From NCBI GenBank assembly GCA_017962865.1, contig JAGCUM010000193.1, positions 1 through 7,209 on the forward strand: a DNA stretch of 7,209 nucleotides, in the 5' to 3' direction. Within the stretch, counting starts at the first letter, position 1. Every line of letters starts with the position of its first letter. The position numbers and the translations under genes were made by a program. The stretch comes from Spirochaetales bacterium (GTDB taxonomy: Bacteria; Spirochaetota; Spirochaetia; Sphaerochaetales; Sphaerochaetaceae). Under the pieces are notes generated by a model. The model saw only the letters and a program-made list of their open reading frames with translations, made no database searches and had not been told where the DNA came from. This document shows positions 1-5,415 of this stretch, piece by piece.

Positions 1-1
1 C

Positions 2-505
2 TTCACGGCCGAGGACAGGGTCGACTTCAGGGATCTCGTCAAGGATCTGGTATCGGTGTTCCGCATGAGGATCGAGCTGAGACAGATCGGTGTCAGGGAT
101 GAGTCCAGGGTTCTGGGCGGACTTGCTGTGTGCGGGCGTGATTTCTGCTGCCATTGCGTGTCCGACAAGCTCAAGCCGGTTACAATCAAAATGGCCAAGG
201 AGCAGAATCTCTCGCTCAATTCCATGAAGATTTCGGGACCGTGCGGAAGACTCCTGTGCTGCCTGAGCTACGAATACGATTTCTATATGGAAGAAAAGCA
301 GGCCTATCCCGCGGAAGGAAGCCGCATCAAGATCGGCGGAGACCTCTTCAAGGTTACTGAGATCAATATCCTGTCGCATAAGATGACGGTCTCGGGGCCG
401 GAGGGAAGGCAGTTCCAGATACCGAGGGACGAGCTTTCATACAACTTCGACAGTGCCCGATGGGAGGTTTCGCAGCAGTTCCAGGAGGAGTTCCTCTCCA
501 ATTGA
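2..505 (+). CDS. ricT: PSP1-domain protein RicT/YaaT (5' partial)
   Basis: The frame is open from base 2, so the true start lies upstream of the window; the GTG at 56 is internal to the conserved domain. The visible 167 residues match the C-terminal part of the PSP1 family: FTAEDRVDFRDLV, then RIELRQIGVRDE, IKMAKEQNLSLN and KISGPCGRLLCCL. Seven Cys codons (131, 146, 149, 155, 242, 257, 260) form two clusters, CGRDFCCHC and CGRLLCC, which in the Bacillus subtilis homologue take part in binding Fe-S clusters. In B. subtilis RicT works with RicA and RicF as the Y-complex, which steers RNase Y-dependent RNA maturation; whether partners exist here cannot be seen. The stop is TGA. A hairpin with a T-tract about 70 bases downstream may end its transcript. 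Family assignment is secure; function is by homology. Confidence 0.9.
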   Translation, partial: FTAEDRVDFRDLVKDLVSVFRMRIELRQIGVRDESRVLGGLAVCGRDFCCHCVSDKLKPVTIKMAKEQNLSLNSMKISGPCGRLLCCLSYEYDFYMEEKQAYPAEGSRIKIGGDLFKVTEINILSHKMTVSGPEGRQFQIPRDELSYNFDSARWEVSQQFQEEFLSN

Positions 506-522
506 GCAAATAAGTGCGAAGT

Positions 523-555
523 TCCTTAAAGTGTTGTATTGACCAGTTTTAAGGA
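523..555. repeat. 8-bp inverted repeat flanking the rpsT -35 box
   Basis: TCCTTAAA (523-530) and TTTAAGGA (548-555) are perfect inverted copies separated by 17 bases. The -35 hexamer of the proposed rpsT promoter (539-544) sits between them and the right arm falls in the spacer. Arm centres are 25 bp apart. This could be an operator for a dimeric regulator or an RNA hairpin at the end of the ricT message, though no T-tract follows it. Function is inference only. Confidence 0.4.
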
Positions 556-567
556 CTGTGATATGGT
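539..567 (+). promoter_or_regulatory. Sigma70-type promoter for rpsT-hup-lnt
   Basis: TTGACC (539-544) and TATGGT (562-567) are separated by 17 bases, and TG at 559-560 gives an extended -10 element. The predicted transcription start is near base 574, about 73 bases upstream of the rpsT GTG. The region is otherwise AT-rich and non-coding. The spacing and match are good, but the start has not been mapped. Confidence 0.65.
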
Positions 568-574
568 TTGTAGA

Positions 575-604
575 CGTCGCGGTTTTCCAGCGACGGTATT
601 TTTT
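575..604 (+). terminator. Hairpin plus T-tract downstream of ricT
   Basis: CGTCGC (575-580) pairs with GCGACG (590-595) around a 9-base loop, followed by GTATTTTTT. This has the form of a short intrinsic terminator for transcripts from ricT. It also begins almost exactly at the predicted start of the rpsT transcript, so in that RNA it would be a 5'-end stem-loop, possibly stabilising the message. The stem is only 6 bp, so strength is uncertain. Confidence 0.55.
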
Positions 605-646
605 GAAATAATTATTTTATCTTGTTAAAGATAGTTGGAGGTAACA

Positions 647-904
647 GTGAATCGTTCCGCAGACAAGAGAGATCGTCAGAATAAGGCCAGAAGACTCCGC
701 AATCGCGAGACAAAGAGTCAGTTCCGCACAGCAATCAAGGCTTTTGATGCAGCTGTTGAGGCTGGAGACAAAGAGGCCGCTGAGAAGGCAATGAAGCTTT
801 CCTTCAAGCTTATGGACAGCGCAGTCAACAAGGGCACAATCCATCACAACACATCTGACAGAAAGAAGTCCAGAATGAACATCAAGTTCAACAAGATGGC
901 TTGA
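647..904 (+). CDS. rpsT: 30S ribosomal protein S20
   Basis: Encodes an 85-residue basic helical protein, close to the usual 87 or so for S20, a primary 16S rRNA-binding protein of the small subunit. Family features are the Lys/Arg-rich N-terminus (NRSADKRDRQNKARRLRN), a central amphipathic helix (FRTAIKAFDAAVEAGD), and the C-terminal GTIHHNTSDRKKSRM segment. The GTG at 647 is chosen as start because GGAGGT (637-642) lies 5 bases upstream and the protein then begins MNRSADKR as S20 proteins do; an in-frame TTG at 635 would overlap that ribosome binding site. A non-AUG start is notable because E. coli rpsT also uses one (UUG) and is autoregulated. It is first in a likely rpsT-hup-lnt transcript, 25 bases before hup. 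Confidence 0.95.
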   Translation: MNRSADKRDRQNKARRLRNRETKSQFRTAIKAFDAAVEAGDKEAAEKAMKLSFKLMDSAVNKGTIHHNTSDRKKSRMNIKFNKMA

Positions 905-929
905 ACAATAGAGTAATCGGGGTAAAGCA

Positions 930-1238
930 ATGGAAAAGACAAAACTTACCAAAGCCGTCATCATTGAGCATCTTCATGACAAGCTCGGCATTAACAGAAG
1001 TGATATCCACCAGATCGTCGATGAGTTCTTCGAGGAAGTCAAGGCCGGTCTCAAGGAAGAGAAGATCATCGAGCTCCGCGGATTCGGAACATTCGAGGTC
1101 AGAACACGCAAGGGCAGAGAAAAGGCCCGCAATCCCAAAACCGGTGATCTGGTTGCAGTTGACACCCACGGTGTTGCAGTCTTCCGCCCCGGCAAGGAGC
1201 TGAAGGACCTCGTCTGGGACCTTCGTCAGGAAAACTGA
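930..1238 (+). CDS. hup: HU/IHF-family DNA-binding protein
   Basis: A 102-residue nucleoid-associated protein of the bacterial histone-like family; such proteins dimerise and bend DNA. It has the N-terminal helical dimerisation part (KLTKAVIIEHLHDKLGINRSDIHQIVDEFFEEV, roughly residues 4-38) and then the diagnostic GFGTFEVRTRKGREKARNPKTG stretch, which forms the beta arm with the intercalating proline in RNPKTG. The ending FRPGKELKDLV is also typical. Length is slightly above the 90-99 residues common for HU. The start ATG is preceded by a weak GGGGT ribosome site (919-923). It stands 25 bases after rpsT and 15 before lnt, all on the same strand. Sequence alone does not settle whether it is an HU homodimer or an IHF-like subunit. 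Confidence 0.93.
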   Translation: MEKTKLTKAVIIEHLHDKLGINRSDIHQIVDEFFEEVKAGLKEEKIIELRGFGTFEVRTRKGREKARNPKTGDLVAVDTHGVAVFRPGKELKDLVWDLRQEN

Positions 1239-1253
1239 TTCGGACACACATAC

Positions 1254-3017
1254 ATGAAAAGTCCATTTTGCGTAAACGAGAAGGTTCTACGCAGGCGCAA
1301 CCTCAGAACAGTATGCTCTGAGGTTGCTCTGTTGTTAATCTCCACACTGGTATTCTCACTGGCCCATCCGTCCTTCATGTCCAAGACGGGGTTCGGGTTT
1401 CTGGCATTCTTTGTCCTCATCCCGGTGTTCGCCGTAATCAGAAACACCTCCTGGCGCCTTGTCGGTGCATACGGATTCCTGTACGGCTTCGTTTACTACA
1501 GCATATTCAATTACTGGCTCACGACCTTCCATCCGTTTGCCATCCTCATAGTCACCGTCATCAAGGGCGCAGAGATGCTCTTGCTGTTCCTTGCTCTCAA
1601 AGCGATGGACCGCTGGCTGGGGTTTATACTGAAAGGAAGGCTGACACATGTATTCCAGGCTATCGTTTGGGTTGCCTATGCATATCTTTCACAGAACTGG
1701 TTCGCAGGCTATCCCTATGGTTCGATAGCATATGCCCTGTACAACTACAGGGTTCTTATCCAGGTTGCCGATCTCTTCGGAATCTGGGGTCTGACCTTCA
1801 TGCTGGTCCTGCCTCAGGCATTTCTGGGCAACTGGCTCTGCGATCATTACAGCAAGACCACCGCAGAGCGTTCCGAGGGTCTGTGGAAGCATGTCCTGTT
1901 CCACAAGGTTACGGTAATCCTGTTCGCAGTTCTCCTGATCGGTCAGATTGTCTATGGCATCGTCAGGTTGTCCTTCTGGTCCAAGGCCGAGAAGGACAAC
2001 TCCTTCAAGGTCGCCACGGTACAGCACAATGCCGATTCCTGGAAGGGCGGCTACGATACGTACAAGCGTAACTTCATCAATCTGTCTAAGATGAGTCTTG
2101 AAGCCATGCTCCAGAACCCGGACATGGTGGTCTGGTCGGAGACGGCATTCGTACCGTCCGTGAACTGGTACACCAACTATCCGTACACGGGTAATGACGA
2201 GGGCGATACCTTCGATTACCTGAGAAAGATCCAGGGACTTGTCGATGACTTCGTCCGCTTCGGCTCGGAGCTTGGACTGCCGCTTCTTACCGGTAACCCG
2301 TCCAGCGTCATAGCCGATGAGAGCCTTCCGCCTTATGACGAAGAGGGCACCTGGAACAAGATGGACTACAAGTCGGTCATCCTCTTCGATGACAATACCA
2401 TAAAGCAGACTTACCTCAAGCAGCACCTTGTGCCGTTTACGGAGCACTTCCCGTATCAGAAGCAGATGCCGTGGCTCTACAATCTCCTGAAAGCCAACGA
2501 CTACCACTGGTGGGAGAAGGGTACCGAGAGCGTTGTCTTCGAGACATCCAACGGAATCACATTCTCGACGCCCATCTGTTATGAGGATGTCTTCGGCGAC
2601 ATCTGTGCCGGCTTCGTCGCTAACGGTGCGGACCTGATCGTCAACATGACAGACGACTCCTGGTCCGGTTCCGAGGCCGCAGAGCGCCAGCACGCCGTCA
2701 TGGCAGTCTTCAGATGTGTCGAGACCAGACGCACCATGCTCAGAAGCACCAACAGCGGTCTTACATGCCTCATTACCCCGGACGGCAAGATCCAGGGAGA
2801 GATGGAGCCCTTCAAGATGGGCTTCAAGCTCTGGGACGTGCCCATCTACAGCGGAAAGACATACGGAACGACCTTCTACACAAGGACCGTGGACATCAGC
2901 GCCGACATCTGCGTCTATGTTTCCTATGCCCTGCTGGCCATCGGATTTGCCATCGTGGCAAGCCGCAAGATCCGCGAGCTGATTGCAAAAAAGGGTGCTG
3001 CCAAGACCAATTCTTGA
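1254..3017 (+). CDS. lnt: Apolipoprotein N-acyltransferase
   Basis: A 587-residue inner-membrane enzyme that transfers an acyl chain from phospholipid to the N-terminal cysteine of diacylated apolipoproteins, the last step of lipoprotein maturation. About seven hydrophobic segments occupy residues 24-240, followed by a periplasmic nitrilase-type domain (about 250-545) and a last membrane segment near 552-570, matching the known eight-segment topology. The catalytic triad is visible: Glu296 (VWSETAF), Lys389 (YLKQHLVPF) and Cys442 (PICYEDVFG); Glu397 (FTEHFPY), Tyr443 and Glu444 match further conserved residues of the E. coli enzyme. It is longer than E. coli Lnt (512 residues), mostly through insertions around residues 300-360. 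The ATG is 15 bases after the hup stop in the same frame, with no clear Shine-Dalgarno, suggesting coupled translation. The stop codon overlaps the -35 box of the rho promoter. Confidence 0.95.
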   Translation: MKSPFCVNEKVLRRRNLRTVCSEVALLLISTLVFSLAHPSFMSKTGFGFLAFFVLIPVFAVIRNTSWRLVGAYGFLYGFVYYSIFNYWLTTFHPFAILIVTVIKGAEMLLLFLALKAMDRWLGFILKGRLTHVFQAIVWVAYAYLSQNWFAGYPYGSIAYALYNYRVLIQVADLFGIWGLTFMLVLPQAFLGNWLCDHYSKTTAERSEGLWKHVLFHKVTVILFAVLLIGQIVYGIVRLSFWSKAEKDNSFKVATVQHNADSWKGGYDTYKRNFINLSKMSLEAMLQNPDMVVWSETAFVPSVNWYTNYPYTGNDEGDTFDYLRKIQGLVDDFVRFGSELGLPLLTGNPSSVIADESLPPYDEEGTWNKMDYKSVILFDDNTIKQTYLKQHLVPFTEHFPYQKQMPWLYNLLKANDYHWWEKGTESVVFETSNGITFSTPICYEDVFGDICAGFVANGADLIVNMTDDSWSGSEAAERQHAVMAVFRCVETRRTMLRSTNSGLTCLITPDGKIQGEMEPFKMGFKLWDVPIYSGKTYGTTFYTRTVDISADICVYVSYALLAIGFAIVASRKIRELIAKKGAAKTNS

Positions 3018-3042
3018 CACAGCACCCAGCCGGGTATATTAT
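3014..3042 (+). promoter_or_regulatory. Near-consensus sigma70 promoter for rho
   Basis: TTGACA (3014-3019, a perfect -35) and TATTAT (3037-3042, five of six) have the ideal 17-base spacing. The -35 includes the lnt stop codon TGA (3015-3017). The predicted start is near G3049, giving a leader of about 103 bases before the ATG at 3152. This is the best promoter match in the window and would let rho be transcribed independently of the rpsT-hup-lnt unit. Confidence 0.75.
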
Positions 3043-3059
3043 TCACTCGTCAACAATAA

Positions 3060-3075
3060 GGAACCCGATGGTTCC
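3060..3075 (+). promoter_or_regulatory. Leader hairpin covering the start of the rho leader ORF
   Basis: GGAACC (3060-3065) and GGTTCC (3070-3075) form a perfect 6-bp stem with a CGAT tetraloop. No T-tract follows, so it is not an intrinsic terminator. The stem contains part of the ribosome site AAGGA (3058-3062), and the AUG of the leader ORF (3068-3070) lies in the loop and its closing base, so folding could limit initiation there. A second short stem, GCCC (3122-3125) with GGGC (3131-3134), lies just upstream of the downstream ribosome site. Confidence 0.45.
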
Positions 3076-3151
3076 AAATCCCATAGAAAATCATAGTTTT
3101 TTACCAAGTTTTTACCCGCAAGCCCGTATTGGGCGTATTTGGAGCAATTGA
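3068..3151 (+). CDS. Possible 27-residue leader peptide upstream of rho
   Basis: An ATG at 3068 opens a 27-codon frame ending with TGA at 3149-3151, directly followed by the ATG at 3152. A good Shine-Dalgarno, AAGGA (3058-3062), lies 5 bases before the start. The peptide starts MVPNP and contains a near-repeat, SFLP then SFYP, encoded by two T-rich direct repeats (3095-3105 and 3107-3117). The ribosome site GGAG (3141-3144) for the next ORF lies inside it, so translation of the two could be coupled. E. coli rho also has a short leader ORF (rhoL) and is autoregulated in its leader, but I see no sequence likeness. Real translation is unproven. Confidence 0.4.
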   Translation: MVPNPIENHSFLPSFYPQARIGRIWSN

Positions 3152-3496
3152 ATGGATAACGAAAACGCAACTGTGACCGAAGAGGCCACACAGGTAGCAA
3201 AGAAACTCGTAATCAAGAGAAAACCCGTAGCAAAGAAAACGGTCAAAGTCCAGCCTGCAAAGGATGCCGAGCCCAAGACATCGGAGGAGAAACCCGCCGA
3301 AAAGCCCGCCGAGATGAAATCCGAAACCCCGGTTCAGGTCGAGGCTCCCGCAGAAAACACATCGGAAGATTCTTCCAAGAAACGCAGAGGCAGACCGCCC
3401 AAGCAGAAGAAAGAGCAGAAGGCCGATACCGATAAGACCGAGTACGCCAAGGCGAAAGCCGGGGCAGCCGAACCCGACAAGGCTGAATCCGAGTAG
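3152..3496 (+). CDS. rho: N-terminal extension of Rho, ended by an in-frame TAG
   Basis: Encodes 114 residues before a TAG at 3494-3496. It starts with ATG 7 bases after GGAG (3141-3144). The product is low in complexity and rich in Lys, Glu, Ala and Pro, with no predicted fold. Near residues 76-84 is KKRRGRPPK, an AT-hook-like DNA-binding motif. The frame continues after TAG without another stop into an Asn/Gln-rich stretch and the Rho core, so this is most likely the first part of one long rho gene and not an independent gene. Disordered N-terminal extensions are known on Rho proteins of several phyla. Either only this fragment is made from this start, or ribosomes pass the TAG, or the TAG is an error. 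Confidence 0.7.
   Translation: MDNENATVTEEATQVAKKLVIKRKPVAKKTVKVQPAKDAEPKTSEEKPAEKPAEMKSETPVQVEAPAENTSEDSSKKRRGRPPKQKKEQKADTDKTEYAKAKAGAAEPDKAESE
3494..3496 (+). other. In-frame amber codon (codon 115) inside the rho frame
   Basis: The context is GAG TAG GGC. Frame 3152-3493 and frame 3497-5029 are the same and both are open, and composition on either side is alike (Ala/Glu/Lys-rich). One base change from CAG, AAG or GAG, all common in this stretch, would create the TAG. Possibilities are a nonsense mutation, an assembly or base-call error, or amber readthrough or reassignment. Confidence 0.9.
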
Positions 3497-3697
3497 GGCG
3501 AGACTGCAGCAAAGGAGACTCCGGCAGCAGAACAGAAGGCCGAGGAGCAGGCCGGTGAAGGTCAGCAGAATGACCACCGTTTCAACCGCAACCAGCGCAA
3601 CCAGAAGAACAAGAACCGCAATTTCGACAAGCAGTTCAACAATAACAACGGAAAGCAGGAACAGCAGCAGAGGAACAATCAGAAGAAAGCTCTGACC
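3497..3697 (+). other. Asn/Gln-rich disordered linker of the rho frame
   Basis: These 67 codons have no stop and no in-frame ATG until 3698. The first part is Ala/Glu-rich; codons 138-179 (counting from 3152) hold 13 Asn and 10 Gln in 42, mixed with Lys, Arg and a few Phe. This resembles the Asn/Gln-rich prion-like segment described for Clostridium botulinum Rho and the disordered regions that drive condensate formation by Bacteroides Rho. If the TAG stops translation and the core starts at 3698, this segment is untranslated. Confidence 0.65.
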
Positions 3698-5032
3698 ATG
3701 GAAGAGATTTCCATAACAGACGAGGAATATGCCGACCACCTGAACCACAGGATCATAATCGGAGACCTCGTCACAAGACCTGCGGACGAGCTTAAGGAGC
3801 GCCTTGCAGAGATGGCAGGGACTTCCGTAGATGATTATCTGGAGTACAAGAAGCAGGAAGTCATCGTCGAGCTTCTGAAGACCTTCAGCCGCAACGGAGG
3901 CGTCATCTATGCCACGGGTACGCTGGAGATCCTCAGCGACGGCTACGGATTCCTGCGTTCACCGCTCAACAGCTACCTCTCTGGCCCCGAGGATGTCTAT
4001 GTCTCGCCGGCCATCATCAAGTTCCTGAATCTCAAGACCGGAGACACCATCGAAGGCATGATGAGAACCCCGAAGGACAACGAGAGGTTCTTCGCAATCG
4101 CAAAGATCGCAACCGTCAACGGAGACGCTCCCATCGTAGCCAAGACCCGCACGAGCTTCGACAATCTGATTCCGCTCTATCCCGACCAGAGGATCAACCT
4201 CGAGACCGAGAGGACCGACAATGATGTCTCGATGAGAATCATCAATCTGTTCTGTCCCATCGGAAAAGGTCAGAGAGCTCTCATCACTGCTCCTCCGAGG
4301 ACCGGAAAGACCATCCTCCTGCAGCAGATTGCCAACTCCATCACCACCAACCATCCCGAGATCAAGCTCATGGTATTGCTTGTCGATGAGAGACCTGAGG
4401 AAGTCACGGACATGAGGCGTAATGTTCGCGGAGAGGTCATTGCATCCACGTTCGACGAGCAGGCCACACGCCATGTCACGGTCGCCGAGATGGTCATCGA
4501 GAAGGCAAAGCGCCTTGTCGAGCACGGCAAGGATGTCGTGATTCTCCTGGATTCGATAACCCGTCTTGCAAGAGCCTACAACCAGACTGTGCCCGCAAGC
4601 GGAAAGATCCTCTCCGGTGGTGTTGATTCCAATGCACTTCACAAGCCCAAGAGGTTCTTCGGTGCAGCAAGAAACATCGAGAACGGCGGATCGCTTACCA
4701 TCATCGCATCTGCCCTCATCGAGACAGGTTCCAGAATGGATGAAGTCATCTTCGAAGAGTTCAAGGGAACCGGCAACAGCGAGATAGTTCTGGACAGGAG
4801 AATGGCCGACAGAAGACTTTACCCCGCCATCAACATCAAGAAGAGCGGCACCAGACGTGAAGACCTGATACTGTCCAAGGATGAGGCTGCACGCATCTGG
4901 GTACTGAGAAATGCGATCAATGACCTTGAGGATCTTGAGATGACTGAGTTCCTCATTGACAAAATGCGTAAAACCAAGAATAATGAGGCGTTCTTGCGTT
5001 CCATGAACATGGGGACCGTTCCCATGCTCTAA
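3698..5032 (+). CDS. rho: Transcription termination factor Rho (complete core)
   Basis: A 444-residue core of the hexameric RNA helicase that ends transcription on unstructured RNA. An N-terminal helical part (about residues 20-65) leads to a cold-shock-type RNA-binding domain with DGYGFLRSP at residue 81. The RecA-type motor has Walker A APPRTGKT (198-205), Walker [11 protein letters not shown] (Asp285), the Q-loop [13 protein letters not shown] and the R-loop FKGTGNSE. The motor is highly similar to E. coli Rho (419 residues). ATG 3698 is the first start after the in-frame TAG; only a weak purine run (AGAAGAAAG, 3681-3689) precedes it, so the native start is probably 3152 with a 182-codon extension. 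The core shows no damage, so the enzyme is very likely made. The stop is TAA. rpmE follows after 69 bases. Confidence 0.95.
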   Translation: MEEISITDEEYADHLNHRIIIGDLVTRPADELKERLAEMAGTSVDDYLEYKKQEVIVELLKTFSRNGGVIYATGTLEILSDGYGFLRSPLNSYLSGPEDVYVSPAIIKFLNLKTGDTIEGMMRTPKDNERFFAIAKIATVNGDAPIVAKTRTSFDNLIPLYPDQRINLETERTDNDVSMRIINLFCPIGKGQRALITAPPRTGKTILLQQIANSITTNHPEIKLMVLLVDERPEEVTDMRRNVRGEVIASTFDEQATRHVTVAEMVIEKAKRLVEHGKDVVILLDSITRLARAYNQTVPASGKILSGGVDSNALHKPKRFFGAARNIENGGSLTIIASALIETGSRMDEVIFEEFKGTGNSEIVLDRRMADRRLYPAINIKKSGTRREDLILSKDEAARIWVLRNAINDLEDLEMTEFLIDKMRKTKNNEAFLRSMNMGTVPML

Positions 5033-5059
5033 AACGGAGACGGCTTATTAACTCTTGCG

Positions 5060-5083
5060 GTCTGCTGCACAACACCAGCAGAC
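5060..5083 (+). promoter_or_regulatory. 8-bp hairpin just upstream of the rpmE ribosome site
   Basis: GTCTGCTG (5060-5067) and CAGCAGAC (5076-5083) pair perfectly around the 8-base loop CACAACAC. What follows is GGAAAACGGAGG, not a T-tract, so it is not an intrinsic terminator. It ends 7 bases before the Shine-Dalgarno of rpmE (5091-5095). E. coli rpmE is autoregulated by L31 through its leader, so a similar role is possible but not shown. It could also be an RNA-stability element or processing site between rho and rpmE. Confidence 0.5.
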
Positions 5084-5101
5084 GGAAAACGGAGGACAGA
5101 A

Positions 5102-5308
5102 ATGAAGAATGGAATCCACCCGAAGTATGAGCTTACTGAGATCAAGTGCTCATGCGGAAATGTCATCAGGACAAAGACAACAGCAAAGAACCTCACGGTT
5201 GAAATTTGCTCCGCTTGTCACCCGTTCTTTACAGGCACCCAGAAGCTGGTTGACTCGACAGGAAGAGTCGAGAGATTCAACAAGCGCTACGGGATGCAGT
5301 CCAAGTAA
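5102..5308 (+). CDS. rpmE: 50S ribosomal protein L31, zinc-binding type
   Basis: A 68-residue protein of the large subunit that bridges to the 30S subunit head. It opens MKNGIHPKY, as L31 type A proteins do, and has four zinc-ligand cysteines at residues 16, 18, 36 and 39 (CSCG and CSACHPF), followed by [26 protein letters not shown] family sequence. The four cysteines make it the C+ form, whose zinc can be released when a zinc-free paralogue is induced; none is seen here. The start ATG lies 6 bases after a strong GGAGG (5091-5095). It probably shares a transcript with rho and ends at the strong terminator 20 bases downstream. Confidence 0.97.
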   Translation: MKNGIHPKYELTEIKCSCGNVIRTKTTAKNLTVEICSACHPFFTGTQKLVDSTGRVERFNKRYGMQSK

Positions 5309-5327
5309 CAGATCAAACGGTCTGGAG

Positions 5328-5365
5328 AGGTCCACAGCACGGCTGTGGGCCTTTTTATTTTATTT
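5328..5365 (+). terminator. Strong intrinsic terminator after rpmE
   Basis: AGGTCCACAGC (5328-5338) pairs with GCTGTGGGCCT (5342-5352) over 11 positions with one G-U wobble and a 3-base loop ACG. It runs directly into CTTTTTATTTTATTT. This is a textbook intrinsic terminator and marks the end of the rho-rpmE unit. Confidence 0.93.
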
Positions 5366-5392
5366 GCAATATTGAGTTCTGTGCTTTAAGAT
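5364..5392 (+). promoter_or_regulatory. Candidate promoter for the galactokinase-like gene
   Basis: TTGCAA (5364-5369) and TAAGAT (5387-5392), each four of six to consensus, are 17 bases apart, directly after the rpmE terminator. The predicted start near 5399 would leave a very short leader before the GTG at 5416. A promoter is expected here because the terminator closes the previous unit; the exact boxes are tentative. Confidence 0.4.
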
Positions 5393-5415
5393 TTCAGTGA
5401 GGGGTATCGGGATAG

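Noticed and set aside
603..631. Second promoter TTGAAA with TAAAGA before rpsT
   Set aside because: Its start would fall at about 638, inside the ribosome binding site, leaving no usable leader.
635..646. TTG at 635 as rpsT start
   Set aside because: It overlaps the GGAGGT ribosome site at 637-642; GTG 647 has ideal spacing and gives the standard S20 N-terminus.
1236..1256. hup-lnt fusion by UGA readthrough, since both share a frame
   Set aside because: Both proteins have complete, normal ends, and the spacer has no coding-like character; same-frame adjacency happens by chance one time in three.
1689..3020. Minus-strand 443-codon ORF opposite lnt
   Set aside because: Shadow of the codon bias of lnt, whose catalytic residues and membrane topology are intact on the plus strand.
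3060..3075. GGAACC/GGTTCC hairpin as lnt terminator
   Set aside because: No T-tract follows the stem; the next T-run is more than 20 bases away.
3152..3700. Frameshift as explanation for the split rho
   Set aside because: Both parts are in the same frame, so only the TAG codon separates them; no insertion or deletion is needed.
3101..3748. Minus-strand 215-codon ORF opposite the rho extension
   Set aside because: Its Leu/Val/Phe-rich product is what the complement of Lys/Glu/Ala/Asn-rich codons gives; it has no ribosome site or family likeness, and plus-strand coding explains the region.
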